Below are positions 1 through 7,533 of a DNA stretch of 14,692 nucleotides, piece after piece. A model generated the notes under the pieces. The model was not told the DNA's origin, ran no database searches, and worked only from the letters and a program-made list of their open reading frames with translations. The position numbers and the translations under genes are program-made. Each line of letters begins with the position of its first letter. The first letter of the stretch is position 1. This stretch comes from Lentimicrobium sp. (GTDB taxonomy: Bacteria > Bacteroidota > Bacteroidia > Bacteroidales > Lentimicrobiaceae): contig JAAXUD010000014.1 of the NCBI GenBank assembly GCA_013336205.1, positions 1 through 14,692 on the forward strand. Reading direction: 5' to 3'.

Positions 1-71
1 CTCATAACAGAGTTTGCGAAGGGCTTGTCTGATCTCTGTTTACACAATAATCCTACCCTAAACAATCATTC

Positions 72-102
72 TTAAAAACTGACTAAAGTCAAATAATCAG
101 TT
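72..102 (-). terminator. Weak candidate terminator at the end of the GH5 gene
   Basis: Read on the minus strand, a 6-bp stem (AACTGA at 97-102 with TCAGTT at 77-82) surrounds the stop codon. It encloses a second small palindrome (TGACTTTAGTCA, 80-91) and is followed by a short U-rich run (TTTTTAAG). The stem is AT-rich and short, so this is a tentative call. Confidence 0.3.
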
Positions 103-2814
103 CACAAAGACTTTTGTACTGGCGCTTCCATTGTTTGACTTAACATTCAGCAGATAGGTTCCGGCAACACAATCACTCAGATCGATTGATTCATCAATAT
201 TGGAAGTTGCGGCTACTCCGCGGGAAAAAATCGTCTTACCGCTCATGTCGTTGATCGTTAATTCAAGCGGAGAAACTTTATCGAGTGAAGCTCCTACCTT
301 AAAAATTCCATTCGAAGGGTTCGGATATATGTTCAATGATCCCTTCAACTTACTGTCTTCAACAGCCGTAGGCTTTGACAATTCAAACCAGTTGATATTA
401 AATTCACCCGAAACTGCGTACAACCGGAGGGTTTGGCTACCCTGGGGCAAATTTATCCTGACCTGAAGGTTTTTCCAGGTCTGCCAACCACCGGTTGAAG
501 GGAAAACTGCAGATCCGACAAAAGTAAAATCTGTACCTGAGCCAATGCGGACATCGAGTTTTCCGATAGTGGAAGTGGTGGCATACCGCAGGTCGAGTGC
601 ATACTCTCCGGCCTCAGGCACATAAATCAGGTAGTCCAGATAATCGCCCGGATTGGCAAAACCGATATTCAGTCCGCCACCGGTATCCGTACAATCCTCC
701 AACTGAAATCCATTATTAAAAAAGAAGGCTTCGGCCTGAATTTTTGCAGGAATGTTAAACCTTGGCGGTAAATTGTTTTTAACATCCTTGTCAGAAAACG
801 CTTCTAATTGCGAGCTGCCGGTTAAGACAGAAGTCCCGGAGTAAGAAATTTTCGCCAGTTGCTGATAGCGGATTTCGGTTTGCAGGCTTACAATAATACC
901 ACGGTTATTCTCAGGATCAGCAATTACAGATTCAACAACGAGTTGTTCTCCGCCGGTTGTTACCTGGAAATCGGCTGGCACTGCGGTGAAAGAAGTGATT
1001 TCCTTGTTCAGAGTGATATGAATTTCATCGCCATCAGTGGATGTAGCGGCAGAAACAAACTGAAAAGGGACAGAACTGACAGGCATTGGGTTGGTGAAAC
1101 TCAGGTAGTTGAAATTAGACCCGGCTCTGTCGAACATCAGCCGCAATTTATGCGTACCTGCCGGAAAAATAATATTGCTGATGGTGGAGGTATTCCAGGT
1201 TTGCCATCCTCCCGTTATGGGAAGGGTGTGTGGCCCGCTGACATCTAAACCATCAACCAGGAGTCTGACAATAGCAGGAGAACCCGAAGCAGAGGCAGAG
1301 CGGAATGATACTGTATAAGCGGCCGCGGTATCTGCCTGAAGCGTAAACTGAAGCCATTCCTTAGCATTGGTATAGCCAACATTGTAGCCATTACTTCCGG
1401 CATCTGTATCCGAACATTTTTCAATATCCACCCCATCATTGCGGTATTCCCAACCGGCATTCCAGTTGACAAAAACGTTGGTATTCAGCCTGTAATTGGC
1501 AGTATCCGTATCCCAATAGGCCGATGAACACCGGCCCAGATCGTAATTAACTGCATGAACCGGTTCACCGGGATGATAAATTCTGAAAGGAATTGTAGTT
1601 GTCGAGAATGGCTGCCTGATCATGGCATCGATTACATCGTGTTTTACCTTGCAGTTCTCTATACGATGACTTTCGGCCCAATCCATCACTGCCGCAAATG
1701 CCTGATCGGCAGTCATTACCGGACTGCCGGTTTTCCAGAAGCTGATAAGGTTGTCGTAATTCTGAGGGGCGGTAACCTCAAGTACATTGTTAATACCATC
1801 CTTTTTCACCGGCCACCACGACCAGCCAATTTTGTTGGTTTCGCTCAGCACGATAAGGTCGGTGAACCAGGAGTTGGAATTTTCGCCGGTCTCACCCAGC
1901 CAGATCGGCACATTGAAATTATTCCGGATTGTTTTCATCCAGTCAATGGAGGCGGGCGTATTATAGTTCCAGTATTTATGAAAACTATAAACCATATTGT
2001 TATCCCATGAAGGAGTTAAGCCGGTATAATCGTTTGCAAACCAGTTACCTTCAATAATGATCATATGGTTGGGGTCAACGGCACGCACTGCGGTGGTTAT
2101 CTGCTGATAGAGTTGTTTCAGCAGGGTACCGCCGGGTAAATCCCAGTTTGGTTCATTGATCAGGTCATAACCACCCATCCAGGGTTCTGTTGCATAGCGA
2201 GCGGCCAGTTTACCCCATAGAGCCACCGTTTTGCGCCTGTTTTCAGGGCTTTCCCAGAGCGAAGGTTTGGTATCGTCATAATCGGAGATATTGGAATCGT
2301 GCCCCTGACCGCCCGGAGCTCCATGAAGATCAAGAATCAGGTACATCTGATTGTCTGCGCACCAGTCGAGCAGGCTATCGATTCGTACAAAACCATCTTC
2401 GAGCCAGGTATCCTGACCTACAATAGGTTCATCTTCAATAGGCAGCGTAAACCATTTGTAATGCATGGCTACGCGCACACTGTTAAATCCCCATACTTTC
2501 ATTGAATCGACATCTGTTCGGGTGAAATGATTGTCTAACCAGGCCTCATAAAAGGTATTGGTATTCTCAACACCGATGGTTTCAATCAGCTTCTCCCTGA
2601 ATTCATGCTGTGTTCCTGCGAAATCAGCAGTTTTCATCATATAGCCTTCCTGAAGCATCCAGTTGCCGGTGCCAATGCCACGCAGGATAATCTCCTGTCC
2701 ATTGCCATCGTGTATATATTTGCCATTGGCATGAAGATACCCCTGAGCGTTCAGTACACCCGTAAAACCGGGCAATAAGCAGGCAATAAGAAATATTTGG
2801 ATCAGTTTTTTCAT
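97..2814 (-). CDS. Secreted multidomain GH5 glycoside hydrolase with two CBM6-like modules and T9SS sorting domain
   Basis: A 905-aa extracellular polysaccharide hydrolase. Residues 1-24 are a signal peptide (MKKLIQIFLIACLL, cleaved near NAQ-G). Residues about 26-375 are a GH5 (beta/alpha)8 catalytic domain: LDLHGAPGG at 162-169, the acid/base Glu221 in LINEP, His279 in SFHKYW, and the nucleophile Glu308 in LGETG. Residues about 413-575 and 685-812 are two CBM6-like beta-sandwiches; both contain GGWQTW. Between them (about 583-680) lies an Ig-like segment. Residues about 822-905 are a type A T9SS C-terminal sorting domain (IYPNPSNG, then GTYLLNV). The family retains configuration and cleaves beta-glycosidic bonds. 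The polymer cannot be fixed from sequence; beta-1,4- or beta-1,3-glucan are reasonable guesses. It stands alone after a 497-bp spacer, so it is probably transcribed separately from rnf. Confidence is high for GH5 and for T9SS export, lower for substrate. Confidence 0.93.
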   Translation of the reverse strand: MKKLIQIFLIACLLPGFTGVLNAQGYLHANGKYIHDGNGQEIILRGIGTGNWMLQEGYMMKTADFAGTQHEFREKLIETIGVENTNTFYEAWLDNHFTRTDVDSMKVWGFNSVRVAMHYKWFTLPIEDEPIVGQDTWLEDGFVRIDSLLDWCADNQMYLILDLHGAPGGQGHDSNISDYDDTKPSLWESPENRRKTVALWGKLAARYATEPWMGGYDLINEPNWDLPGGTLLKQLYQQITTAVRAVDPNHMIIIEGNWFANDYTGLTPSWDNNMVYSFHKYWNYNTPASIDWMKTIRNNFNVPIWLGETGENSNSWFTDLIVLSETNKIGWSWWPVKKDGINNVLEVTAPQNYDNLISFWKTGSPVMTADQAFAAVMDWAESHRIENCKVKHDVIDAMIRQPFSTTTIPFRIYHPGEPVHAVNYDLGRCSSAYWDTDTANYRLNTNVFVNWNAGWEYRNDGVDIEKCSDTDAGSNGYNVGYTNAKEWLQFTLQADTAAAYTVSFRSASASGSPAIVRLLVDGLDVSGPHTLPITGGWQTWNTSTISNIIFPAGTHKLRLMFDRAGSNFNYLSFTNPMPVSSVPFQFVSAATSTDGDEIHITLNKEITSFTAVPADFQVTTGGEQLVVESVIADPENNRGIIVSLQTEIRYQQLAKISYSGTSVLTGSSQLEAFSDKDVKNNLPPRFNIPAKIQAEAFFFNNGFQLEDCTDTGGGLNIGFANPGDYLDYLIYVPEAGEYALDLRYATTSTIGKLDVRIGSGTDFTFVGSAVFPSTGGWQTWKNLQVRINLPQGSQTLRLYAVSGEFNINWFELSKPTAVEDSKLKGSLNIYPNPSNGIFKVGASLDKVSPLELTINDMSGKTIFSRGVAATSNIDESIDLSDCVAGTYLLNVKSNNGSASTKVFVN

Positions 2815-3054
2815 GAAAGTGGGTCGTTAATTATAGTAATTCTGAGTTTTCCCGGACTGTTCAGCCACTAAAGTGACAAACAAAATTAATAAGCAAACTT
2901 AGGTAATTTAAGTTTCATTTGTTGAGAAAGTGATTACATCAATACTACATCAGGGTGAATCCTGAGACATAAGTGACTGATAATAAAAACTTCCGAATTA
3001 AAAATGAAAAAATAAAAAACAGGCTTTGGCCAAATTAAGGTAGGGTGAATTATT

Positions 3055-3088
3055 CAAAAATATTACGCTATTATTATGTAAAGCGTAA
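3055..3088 (-). terminator. Candidate intrinsic terminator of the rnf operon
   Basis: On the minus strand, TTACGCT (3082-3088) and AGCGTAA (3063-3069) form a 7-bp stem around a 12-nt loop, followed directly by TATTTTTG. It lies about 220 nt beyond the rnfA stop. The stem is modest with a large loop, so it could also be an operator-like inverted repeat for the GH5 gene. Confidence 0.33.
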
Positions 3089-3130
3089 AATGTCGCATCG
3101 AATGAAATGTAAGTCTTAACGCTCGATCGA

Positions 3131-3158
3131 ATTTTTACTTTTTACTTTAGACTTTTTA
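3131..3158. repeat. Heptad tandem array 1, left block (4 units)
   Basis: Four consecutive 7-nt units keep exact phase: ATTTTTA, CTTTTTA, CTTTAGA, CTTTTTA. The units match those in the larger block at 3242-3304, from which this block is separated by the GC-rich hairpin at 3170-3207. It is noncoding and follows the rnf operon. Confidence 0.8.
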
Positions 3159-3169
3159 CTTGGTTGCTG

Positions 3170-3207
3170 AGCCTGTCTGCCTGGTTGCCCAGGCTATCAG
3201 GCAGGCT
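3170..3207. repeat. GC-rich hairpin element inside heptad array 1
   Basis: An imperfect inverted repeat. Arm 3170-3179 pairs with 3198-3207 over 10 bp (one G-T wobble, core GCCTGTCTG / CAGGCAGGC). After a 4-nt bulge (3194-3197), CCTGG (3180-3184) pairs with CCAGG (3189-3193) around a TTGC loop. It is markedly more GC-rich than the surrounding spacer. No U-run follows on either strand, so it does not look like an intrinsic terminator. Confidence 0.75.
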
Positions 3208-3241
3208 TTGAGCCCACTTCCACTGCGTTACGTCGGGTAAA

Positions 3242-3304
3242 CTTAGAGCTTTTGACTTTGAGCTTTGAACTTTGAGCTTTGAACTTTTTACTTTGGACTT
3301 TTTA
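3242..3304. repeat. Heptad tandem array 1, right block (9 units)
   Basis: Nine 7-nt units run in exact phase with no insertion: CTTAGAG, CTTTTGA, then CTTTGAG and CTTTGAA alternating twice, then CTTTTTA, CTTTGGA, CTTTTTA. The first two or three bases (CTT) never change and the rest drift. The block starts 7 nt beyond the rnfA stop codon, so it would form part of the 3' UTR of rnf mRNA. Confidence 0.85.
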
Positions 3305-3311
3305 CCTGACA

Positions 3312-3884
3312 CTATACCAAACCGGCAAAACCCATAAAGGCCAGGGAAAGCAGGCCGGCAATAATCAAGGATAGAGGAAAGCCTTTCATCCCGGAAGGTG
3401 CGCCTGTAACTTCAATCTGTTCACGGATTCCAGCCATTAGTATGAGCGCTAATGTAAAACCGGCAGCGGTTGCGCTGGCGTAAATCACGCTTTCAACCAT
3501 TCCATAATCCTTCTGAACTGCAAGAATGGCAATACCGAGAACAGCACAGTTGGTAGTGATAAGCGGTAAGTAAATGCCCAGGGCCTGATACAGCGCCGGA
3601 GCTGCCTTTTTCAGGATAATTTCAACTACCTGAACCAGAAAGGCAATAATAAAAATAAAAGTGATTGTCTGCATAAACTCTATATGCAGTGGCACCAATA
3701 TGAAAAAATGAATGAGGTAGGTAACCAGGTTAGCTAATGCCATTACAAAAATAACGGCCGCACCCATTCCCAGTGATGTTGATACTTTTTGGGAAACACC
3801 CAGAAAAGGACAGATTCCCAGGAATTGCGCCAGAACAACATTGTTAACCAGCAGTGCCAGAATAATTATACTTATCATTTCCAT
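3312..3884 (-). CDS. rnfA: Ion-translocating electron transport complex subunit RnfA
   Basis: A 190-aa integral membrane subunit of the ferredoxin:NAD+ oxidoreductase Rnf, with about six transmembrane helices and the normal family length. It belongs to the RnfA/RnfE/NqrD/NqrE family. Cys25 (in LGICPFLGV) and Cys113 (in TTNCAVLG) are the pair that, with the matching pair in RnfE, holds an intramembrane [2Fe-2S] cluster in known Rnf/Nqr structures; both are present. It is the last gene of rnfBCDGEA, starting 12 nt after rnfE. The start is ATG, with a second in-frame ATG two codons later (MEM); no strong Shine-Dalgarno is visible, so either could be used and translational coupling to rnfE is likely. 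Confidence 0.96.
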   Translation of the reverse strand: MEMISIIILALLVNNVVLAQFLGICPFLGVSQKVSTSLGMGAAVIFVMALANLVTYLIHFFILVPLHIEFMQTITFIFIIAFLVQVVEIILKKAAPALYQALGIYLPLITTNCAVLGIAILAVQKDYGMVESVIYASATAAGFTLALILMAGIREQIEVTGAPSGMKGFPLSLIIAGLLSLAFMGFAGLV

Positions 3885-3896
3885 GGTGTCGCGGAT

Positions 3897-4493
3897 TTAA
3901 ACGTTGTACCTCTTTTTAATCCTGTTCATGATTGCAATCAGGTAACCATAAGTGATAAAAGCACCCGGAGGGAGGATGAAAATCAGGATGGTACTGGCAT
4001 TATCTCCAACCAGTTTAATGTCAAAGATAGAACCATTTCCAAGGAGTTCCCGGATACCACCCATCAGTGTTATAGCAAGGGTAAAACCAATGCCCATTCC
4101 CAATCCATCCAGGATGGCAGGCACAACACTGCTTTTTTGTGCAAATGCTTCTGCCCGTCCCAGAATAATGCAGTTTACAACAATAAGCGGAATAAAAATA
4201 CCCAGTGTAGCATAAAGCTCAGGGGTGAAAGCCTTCATCACCAGATCAACGATGGTAACGAATGTTGCTATAATTACAATAAATGCAGCAATTCTGACCT
4301 TGTTTGGGATGAGGTCTTTGAGTGCTGCAATCATTAGATTTGAAAAAACGAGTACAAAGGTAGTTGCAGCACCCATACCTATTCCATTGATCGCGGCTGT
4401 TGTAACAGCCAGTGTCGGGCAAGTACCCAGCACCAGCACAAAAGTTGGGTTCTCTTTAAATAACCCATTTGTAAAGTATTTTATCTGACTCAT
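3897..4493 (-). CDS. rnfE: Ion-translocating electron transport complex subunit RnfE
   Basis: A 198-aa integral membrane subunit, paralogous to RnfA, with about six hydrophobic helices. Cys25 (in LGTCPTLAV) and Cys108 (in VVNCIILGRAEAFA) match the cluster-binding pair of the family. The GRAEAFA segment after the second Cys separates RnfE from RnfA. In the complex, RnfA and RnfE form an inverted pseudo-symmetric pair that passes electrons across the membrane through a shared [2Fe-2S] centre. The ATG overlaps the rnfG stop in an ATGA (4490-4493). A strong AAAGGAGG lies 7 nt upstream within the rnfG coding end, which supports both this start and translational coupling. Confidence 0.96.
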   Translation of the reverse strand: MSQIKYFTNGLFKENPTFVLVLGTCPTLAVTTAAINGIGMGAATTFVLVFSNLMIAALKDLIPNKVRIAAFIVIIATFVTIVDLVMKAFTPELYATLGIFIPLIVVNCIILGRAEAFAQKSSVVPAILDGLGMGIGFTLAITLMGGIRELLGNGSIFDIKLVGDNASTILIFILPPGAFITYGYLIAIMNRIKKRYNV

Positions 4494-5107
4494 TGATTGC
4501 CCTCCTTTGTTAATGTAGAATCAACCGCAATTGCAGCGCCAGATCCAAAGTTTTTTATAAAAACATTGTATGCTTTCTGAACTCCGTCACAAAATGCTCT
4601 TGAACTAATCGTTGCTGCTGAAATCGCATCAATAGTACCTCCATCCTTTTTAACTTTAAGTTCTTTCAGCTGAAGTGCGCCGATATCAAGCGTATTAAAC
4701 TGATTTTTAAATTTAGGCTCTTTCATTTTAGTTCCCAGCCCCGGGGTTTCTTTTTGCTCAAGAACCACTATATTAAAAATCTTACCATCAGGCAGGAAGC
4801 CAACCATCAGGTCGAACCGCCCGGAATAGCCTTTTTCGGTGAAAGTTTTAATCGCACAGCCCACAGATTGTCCTCCTTTTGTTGCCGGATAGCAGGTAAG
4901 ATTATCTATTACCACCACTCCGGTAGTAGGATCGTTGTCAAACTCAGGCAGAACCTCTTTAACAGCATTCACTTCTTTTGCTTTGATTGCCTTTGCTATC
5001 GGGTCTTTGGTAAGATTATAAACAAACCCTAAAGCAGCTGACATTACCAGTGAAATGAAGAAAAGGGAAAGAATCATATTTCTCAGCGTAGAATCCAGCT
5101 TTGTCAT
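4490..5107 (-). CDS. rnfG: Rnf complex FMN-binding subunit RnfG
   Basis: A 205-aa subunit with an N-terminal transmembrane helix (about residues 9-30) and a C-terminal FMN-binding domain on the outer face of the membrane. FMN is attached covalently through a phosphoester to Thr in a D-x-[ST]-G-A-T motif. Here the motif reads DAISAATIS at 160-168, so Thr166 is the predicted attachment site, with Ala replacing the usual Gly. The ETPGLGTKM segment (120-128) is also typical of this fold. It lies 33 nt after rnfD and overlaps rnfE by 4 nt. FMN loading normally requires an ApbE flavin transferase, which is not encoded in this window. Confidence 0.95.
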   Translation of the reverse strand: MTKLDSTLRNMILSLFFISLVMSAALGFVYNLTKDPIAKAIKAKEVNAVKEVLPEFDNDPTTGVVVIDNLTCYPATKGGQSVGCAIKTFTEKGYSGRFDLMVGFLPDGKIFNIVVLEQKETPGLGTKMKEPKFKNQFNTLDIGALQLKELKVKKDGGTIDAISAATISSRAFCDGVQKAYNVFIKNFGSGAAIAVDSTLTKEGNQ

Positions 5108-5140
5108 TTGTGATTTCTTTAATATTTTATTTCACATGGA

Positions 5141-6148
5141 TTATTTAACAACCAGCACTTCACCAAACCTCCGGGGCTTAAAGGCCTTATTTATCAATGG
5201 CGTAAAAGCGTTCATGATCAGGATTGCAAATGAAACACCCTCAGGATAAGCACCCCAAACCCTGATAAGTATTGTGAGGATACCTGCACCCACGCCATAA
5301 ACCAGCTGGCCCCTGGGAGACATAGGAGAGGATGACATATCTGTCGCCATATAAAACACACCTAAGATCATACCACCGGCCAGTAAATGCATCAAAGGGT
5401 CAATGTAATGCGTTGGGTCGATGAGCCAGAAAATACCTGAAAAAACAACGGCTGAACCAATATAAGCAACCGGAATGTGCCAGGTGATTATCTTACGCAA
5501 AAACATATAGGCTGCGCCCAGCAGCAAAGCGATGGCGGATATTTCACCCATAGAACCCGCCTGTGCACCCATCATATCATTAAGATAGCCCGGAAAATCA
5601 GGTGAGGCCATTAGTTCCTGCACTGTTTTGCCTGCATTAAGCCCTTCTTTGAGAATGCCAAGTGTGGTTGGCCCGGTGATGGCATCGGTAACTGAAGAAT
5701 CAAACAATGCCTTTGGCAAAGGCCAGGAAGTCATTTGTACAGGAAATGAAATCAACAGAAAAACCCTGCCGATCAGCGCCGGATTAAAAGGGTTTTTCCC
5801 CAATCCGCCGAATGACATTTTGGCTATCCCAATAGATACAAGCGCTCCGATAATGATCATCCATGCCGGAAGGTTAGCAGGTACATTAAATGCCAGCAAT
5901 ACACCGGTCACCAGCGCGCTGCCATCTGTAATGGTAACCGGGCCCTTTAAAAGATACTTCTGAATTATCCATTCGAAAAACAGGCAGGCAGCTACCGATA
6001 TTAAAATTACACGGGCGGCGTCCAATCCAAAAAAGTAAACAGAAACAAAAATGGCCGGAATCATTGCCACAACAACACCATACATGATGGATTTCACATT
6101 CTGGTGATCGTGTACATGGGGTGAACCCGAAATTTTTAGTAAACTCAT
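5141..6148 (-). CDS. rnfD: Rnf complex membrane flavoprotein subunit RnfD
   Basis: A 335-aa polytopic membrane protein of the NqrB/RnfD family, which carries a covalent FMN and is thought to form part of the ion path. The N-terminal SGSPHVHD is family-typical. Hydrophobic helices cover most of the length, and the loop GGLGKNPFNPALIGR (114-128) is strongly conserved. The covalent-FMN motif is TDAITGPTTLG (154-164), which predicts Thr161 as the attachment residue, but Pro stands where the common [ST]-G-A-T motif has Ala. The ATG starts one nucleotide after the rnfC stop, so the two are translationally coupled. Length and topology are otherwise normal. Confidence 0.96.
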   Translation of the reverse strand: MSLLKISGSPHVHDHQNVKSIMYGVVVAMIPAIFVSVYFFGLDAARVILISVAACLFFEWIIQKYLLKGPVTITDGSALVTGVLLAFNVPANLPAWMIIIGALVSIGIAKMSFGGLGKNPFNPALIGRVFLLISFPVQMTSWPLPKALFDSSVTDAITGPTTLGILKEGLNAGKTVQELMASPDFPGYLNDMMGAQAGSMGEISAIALLLGAAYMFLRKIITWHIPVAYIGSAVVFSGIFWLIDPTHYIDPLMHLLAGGMILGVFYMATDMSSSPMSPRGQLVYGVGAGILTILIRVWGAYPEGVSFAILIMNAFTPLINKAFKPRRFGEVLVVK

Positions 6149-6149
6149 A

Positions 6150-7481
6150 TTATTTCTTCCCCCTATTTCTGATAATTATTCCAACTTTATTTTTTCCAAG
6201 CCTGAGATAATCAAGCAAAGGGCGACCAGCCGGGCAGGTAAAATGACAGGAACCACATTCCATACAATCAAGTATCCGTTCTTTTTCTGCCATTTCATAT
6301 TGCTGATTTTCAGATAACTGAGCTAACAGCACCGGTTCCAGTCCCATTGGGCAAACATGAATACAACGGGCACATCTGATGCAATTTGAAACCGGCACCC
6401 TGAAACTTTCCTTTTCAGACATAACCAGAATTCCGGAAGTTCCTTTATTAACCGGCACATCCAGCGATGTGAGTGACCTGCCCATCATCGGACCGCCATT
6501 AATCACTTTTCCAGTATCATCGGGAAGACCACCGGCGAATTCAATCAGCGTATTCACGGAGGTGCCAATGCGTACCAGCAGGTTTGAAGGCTTTTTCAGT
6601 GATTTACCGGTAACGGTTACCACCCTGTCGATCAATGGTTTATTTTTTTGAACGGCTTCGTAAACGGCGAGGGCTGTACCCACATTATTTACGACACAAC
6701 CAACCTCAATCGGTAATTTACCGGAAGGCACTTCACGATTTAATACTGCCTTTATCAATTGTTTTTCACCGCCCTGAGGATATTTAACTTTGAGTGGCAC
6801 TATTTCAATTCCGGGAAACTCACTACTGAGTTTACGCAGATGATCTATCGCATCGGGCTTGTTTCTTTCGATGCCAATCCAGGCCTGGTTTACATTCAGC
6901 CCTTTCATCAGAATTTTAATCCCGATCATCAATTCACGGCCCCGTTCCAGCATAAGCCGGTGATCTGAAGTCAGATAAGGTTCACATTCTACACCATTGA
7001 TCAACAGGTGTTCGGCTTTTTTACCATCCGGAACCATTAATTTCACATGAGAAGGGAAAGTAGCACCACCAAGGCCAACCACGCCCATCTCATTTATCTT
7101 CTTAATAATTTCTTCACGGGTAAGTTTAATTTCAGTGATTATATCTTTACTCCGGTCAATGCCTTCGTCCCACTCATCGCCTGCTACATCAATAAAAACC
7201 GCCGGTCTTTTGTAGCCTGAAGTATCAATTACTTCATCTATTTTGACAACTTTTCCGGAAACGGATGAATGTACATTCGATGAAATAAAAGCTTCACCTC
7301 TGGCAATTAATTGACCTGTTTTGACAATGGCTCCTTTTTCAACCACAACTTTTGATGGAGCTCCAAGGCTCTGAGAAACAGGAATGCAAACTTTTTCAGG
7401 AACAGGCAATATCTCTATGCCGGCTCCGGCGGAAAGCTTGTTTTCTTCAGGATGAACACCACCAATTTTAAATGTCTTCAA
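6150..7481 (-). CDS. rnfC: Rnf complex NADH-binding iron-sulfur flavoprotein subunit RnfC
   Basis: A 443-aa peripheral subunit, the NAD(H)/FMN site of Rnf. An N-terminal barrel-sandwich (about 1-100) precedes the Complex I 51-kDa-like flavin/NADH domain: GLGGATFPSHVKL at 136-148, NGVECEPYLTSDHRLM at 162-177, PQGGEKQ at 235-241. An SLBB-like segment follows (about 260-350). Two ferredoxin-type motifs end the chain, Cys367/370/373/377 and Cys406/409/412/416, for two [4Fe-4S] clusters. The long C-terminal repeat tail of E. coli RsxC is absent, as in many anaerobes. The start is TTG (7479-7481): no in-frame ATG or GTG lies between it and the upstream stop, and GGAGGA sits 8 nt before it. Gene spacing is 52 nt after rnfB and 1 nt before rnfD. 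Confidence 0.96.
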   Translation of the reverse strand: MKTFKIGGVHPEENKLSAGAGIEILPVPEKVCIPVSQSLGAPSKVVVEKGAIVKTGQLIARGEAFISSNVHSSVSGKVVKIDEVIDTSGYKRPAVFIDVAGDEWDEGIDRSKDIITEIKLTREEIIKKINEMGVVGLGGATFPSHVKLMVPDGKKAEHLLINGVECEPYLTSDHRLMLERGRELMIGIKILMKGLNVNQAWIGIERNKPDAIDHLRKLSSEFPGIEIVPLKVKYPQGGEKQLIKAVLNREVPSGKLPIEVGCVVNNVGTALAVYEAVQKNKPLIDRVVTVTGKSLKKPSNLLVRIGTSVNTLIEFAGGLPDDTGKVINGGPMMGRSLTSLDVPVNKGTSGILVMSEKESFRVPVSNCIRCARCIHVCPMGLEPVLLAQLSENQQYEMAEKERILDCMECGSCHFTCPAGRPLLDYLRLGKNKVGIIIRNRGKK

Positions 7482-7489
7482 ATTATGAA

Positions 7490-7495
7490 TCCTCC
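7490..7495 (-). promoter_or_regulatory. Ribosome binding site that fixes the TTG start of rnfC
   Basis: GGAGGA on the minus strand, 8 nt before the TTG at 7479-7481. The next in-frame stop lies about nine codons upstream with no ATG or GTG in between, so the TTG is the best start. Confidence 0.75.
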
Positions 7496-7533
7496 AGTGA
7501 TTTGGTTTTTAAAAAATCGTTGGGATAATGTCT

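Larger units (their letters stand above)
2815..3311. other. 497-bp spacer between rnfA and the GH5 gene
   Basis: No coding sequence is supported here. The half next to the GH5 gene (2815-3120) is AT-rich. It holds two matches to the Bacteroidota -7 box TAnnTTTG on the minus strand (TAATTTTG at 2881-2888 and TAAGTTTG at 2894-2901), but neither has a TTG about 20 nt upstream, so no promoter is called. The half next to rnfA (3121-3306) is built from heptad repeats and a GC-rich hairpin, listed separately. The GH5 promoter must lie somewhere in this stretch if the gene is transcribed independently. Confidence 0.6.

Noticed and set aside
2881..2901. Promoter of the GH5 gene at two TAnnTTTG-like boxes
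   Set aside because: Neither box has a TTG at 19-21 nt upstream, and the region is AT-rich enough for chance matches.
3170..3207. Intrinsic terminator of rnf
   Set aside because: The stem is strong, but no T-run follows on either strand; it looks like part of the repeat element. The weaker hairpin at 3063-3088 with a T-rich tail is a better candidate.
3789..4337. Open frame of 182 codons on the plus strand antisense to rnfA/rnfE
   Set aside because: It lies fully opposite two strongly conserved genes, its translation is rich in Asn, Gln, His and Cys without domains, and it crosses the rnfE-rnfA junction. It is a shadow frame.
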